NCBI GenBank assembly: GCA_028876585.1
Contig: JAGWRL010000363.1
Location: forward strand, 1 to 6,958
Length of the DNA: 6,958 bases
Direction: 5' to 3'
Source of the DNA: Pseudomonadota bacterium
GTDB lineage: Bacteria > Pseudomonadota > Alphaproteobacteria > Rhizobiales > Beijerinckiaceae
Shown here: positions 6,094-6,958 of the stretch, one piece after another
How the letters are laid out: every line of letters starts with the position of its first letter
Numbering within the stretch: the stretch's first letter is position 1
The notes under the pieces: model-generated
The model's input: the letters and a program-made list of their open reading frames with translations, nothing else
Databases searched by the model: none
Told to the model about the DNA's origin: nothing
Made by a program: the position numbers and the translations under genes

Positions 6094-6958
6094 ATGTCGG
6101 AAGACCTGTCGCGAAGCATCCGCCTGTTTGGAACCGACCAGCCGGTCGCCCCGGCCAGGCTTCTGCGCGCCGGCGGGTTGAGCGCGGAGCTGGAGGCCGG
6201 CAACCTGCGCTATGTCAGCTTCGGCGGCGTCGAGATGATCCGCGCGATCTCCTACATCGTGCGCGACAAGAACTGGGGCACCTACAATCCGCGCGTCAGC
6301 GACCTCAGCATCGACGAGACGGCGGACGGCTTCCGCGTCTCCTACCATGCGGACGCTGGCGACGCGCAGCAGCAGTTCGCCTATGACGCCGAGATCGTCG
6401 GGCGCGCTGATGGAACCTTGCGCGTCGCCGCGCGCGGCAAAGCGGTGAGCGATTTCCTGACCAACCGCACCGGCTTCGTGGTGCTGCATCCCATTGAGAA
6501 TGTCGCGGGCAGGCCGGCGCGCGTCACCGACACCACGGGCAAGACCACCGACACGCGCTTCCCCGATCTGATCGACCCGGTGCAGCCGATGATGAACCTG
6601 CGCGCCATCCGCCACCAGTTCGCTCCGGGCGCGCAAGTGGAATGTCGGATGGAGGGCGACGCGTTCGAGATGGAGGATCAGCGCAACTGGACCGACGCCT
6701 CCTACAAAACCTATGTGCGGCCGCTGGCGTTGCCCTGGCCCTACACGATCGCCAAGGGCGAGGAACTCGATCAATCCGTCACCTTGACGGTGACAGGCGC
6801 CGCGCCCGCCCGCGCCGGCGGCGACGAGCCGGTGCGGGTCCGCCTGGGCGAGACGGCGGGCGCGACCCCCGCGCTCGGGCTCGGGCTCGATCCCGACGAT
6901 GCGGCCGCCGCGCTGGCGCATGCCGACGCTTTGCGCGCGGTCGGCGCGTCGCATCTCA
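6094..6958 (+). CDS. apnL: D-apionate lactonase-like protein (ApnL family), N-terminal 288 residues, 3' end outside window
   Basis: The ATG at 6094 lies 5 nt behind a consensus AGGAGG (6083-6088) and 16 nt after the permease stop; the frame stays open to the window end. There is no signal peptide, so it is cytoplasmic. Residues 1-245 look like a beta-rich N-terminal domain with conserved-looking blocks: LRYVSFGGVEMIRAISYIVR (38-57), RDKNWGTYNP (57-66), NRTGFVVLHPIE (124-135), RFPDLIDPVQP (155-165) and FEMEDQRNWTDASYKTY (191-207). From about 259 (PALGLGLDPDD) a new domain begins that resembles the start of a TIM barrel. I recognise this layout as the D-apionate lactonase family, which hydrolyses D-apionolactone to D-apionate in D-apiose breakdown. 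Recognition is from memory of the family, not a search. Another lactone- or glycoside-active member of the same superfamily is possible. Location directly after the transporter genes fits a first-steps catabolic enzyme. Confidence 0.65.
   Translation, partial: MSEDLSRSIRLFGTDQPVAPARLLRAGGLSAELEAGNLRYVSFGGVEMIRAISYIVRDKNWGTYNPRVSDLSIDETADGFRVSYHADAGDAQQQFAYDAEIVGRADGTLRVAARGKAVSDFLTNRTGFVVLHPIENVAGRPARVTDTTGKTTDTRFPDLIDPVQPMMNLRAIRHQFAPGAQVECRMEGDAFEMEDQRNWTDASYKTYVRPLALPWPYTIAKGEELDQSVTLTVTGAAPARAGGDEPVRVRLGETAGATPALGLGLDPDDAAAALAHADALRAVGASHL

Noticed and set aside
4914..6203. A 429-codon minus-strand open frame across the ATPase end, permease and ApnL-like start
   Set aside because: Its product is a low-complexity, Arg/Asp/His-rich sequence, and it spans three well-supported + strand genes. 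It is a composition shadow.
6055..6954. A 299-codon minus-strand open frame opposite the ApnL-like gene
   Set aside because: No recognisable motif. The + strand frame has a consensus ribosome binding site and conserved-looking blocks, so the antisense frame is a shadow.

Overview
The window is a GC-rich (roughly two-thirds G+C by eye), gene-dense stretch with all genes on the + strand. Strong G/C preference at third codon positions, the gene families present and the short intergenic gaps suggest an alphaproteobacterium, probably a Hyphomicrobiales/Rhizobiales-type organism. That placement is inferred from composition and gene content; there is no phylogenetic marker here.

Layout: (1) 1-576, the C-terminal 191 residues of a DUF1537 four-carbon acid sugar kinase (OtnK/OiaK family). 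(2) 587-1228, a class II aldolase-fold decarboxylase of the OtnC type, 10 nt behind it. (3) 1229-1318, an intergenic promoter region with TTGACA-N16-TATCGT, a direct repeat and a perfect 6-bp dyad. (4) 1319-2086, a GntR/FCD repressor-type regulator starting at GTG. (5) 2163-3140, a periplasmic sugar-binding protein of the RbsB type (CUT2 system), preceded by two small dyads and followed by a strong intercistronic hairpin. (6) 3191-5074, a two-NBD CUT2 sugar ABC ATPase with an extra C-terminal domain of about 127 residues. (7) 5088-6077, an RbsC-like permease. (8) 6094-6958, the N-terminal 288 residues of a protein that resembles D-apionate lactonase (ApnL), cut by the window end.

Taken together this is a regulated uptake-and-catabolism cluster for a plant-derived sugar or sugar acid. 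The ABC system would import it, the ApnL-like protein would open a sugar lactone, and the DUF1537 kinase plus OtnC-type enzyme would phosphorylate and then decarboxylate a 3-oxo sugar acid to a triose or tetrose phosphate. If the ApnL call is right, the substrate is most likely D-apiose or apionolactone. The dehydrogenase and the oxidoisomerase (ApnO) required for that route are not visible and would have to lie outside the window.

Most notable points: the C-terminal extension on the CUT2 ATPase; the combination of an ApnL-like lactonase with an OtnC-type decarboxylase, which may be a variant apiose route; and a 6-codon mini-ORF whose start overlaps the ATPase stop and whose stop overlaps the permease start. 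I saw no mobile element, tRNA, rRNA, CRISPR array or clear rho-independent terminator.
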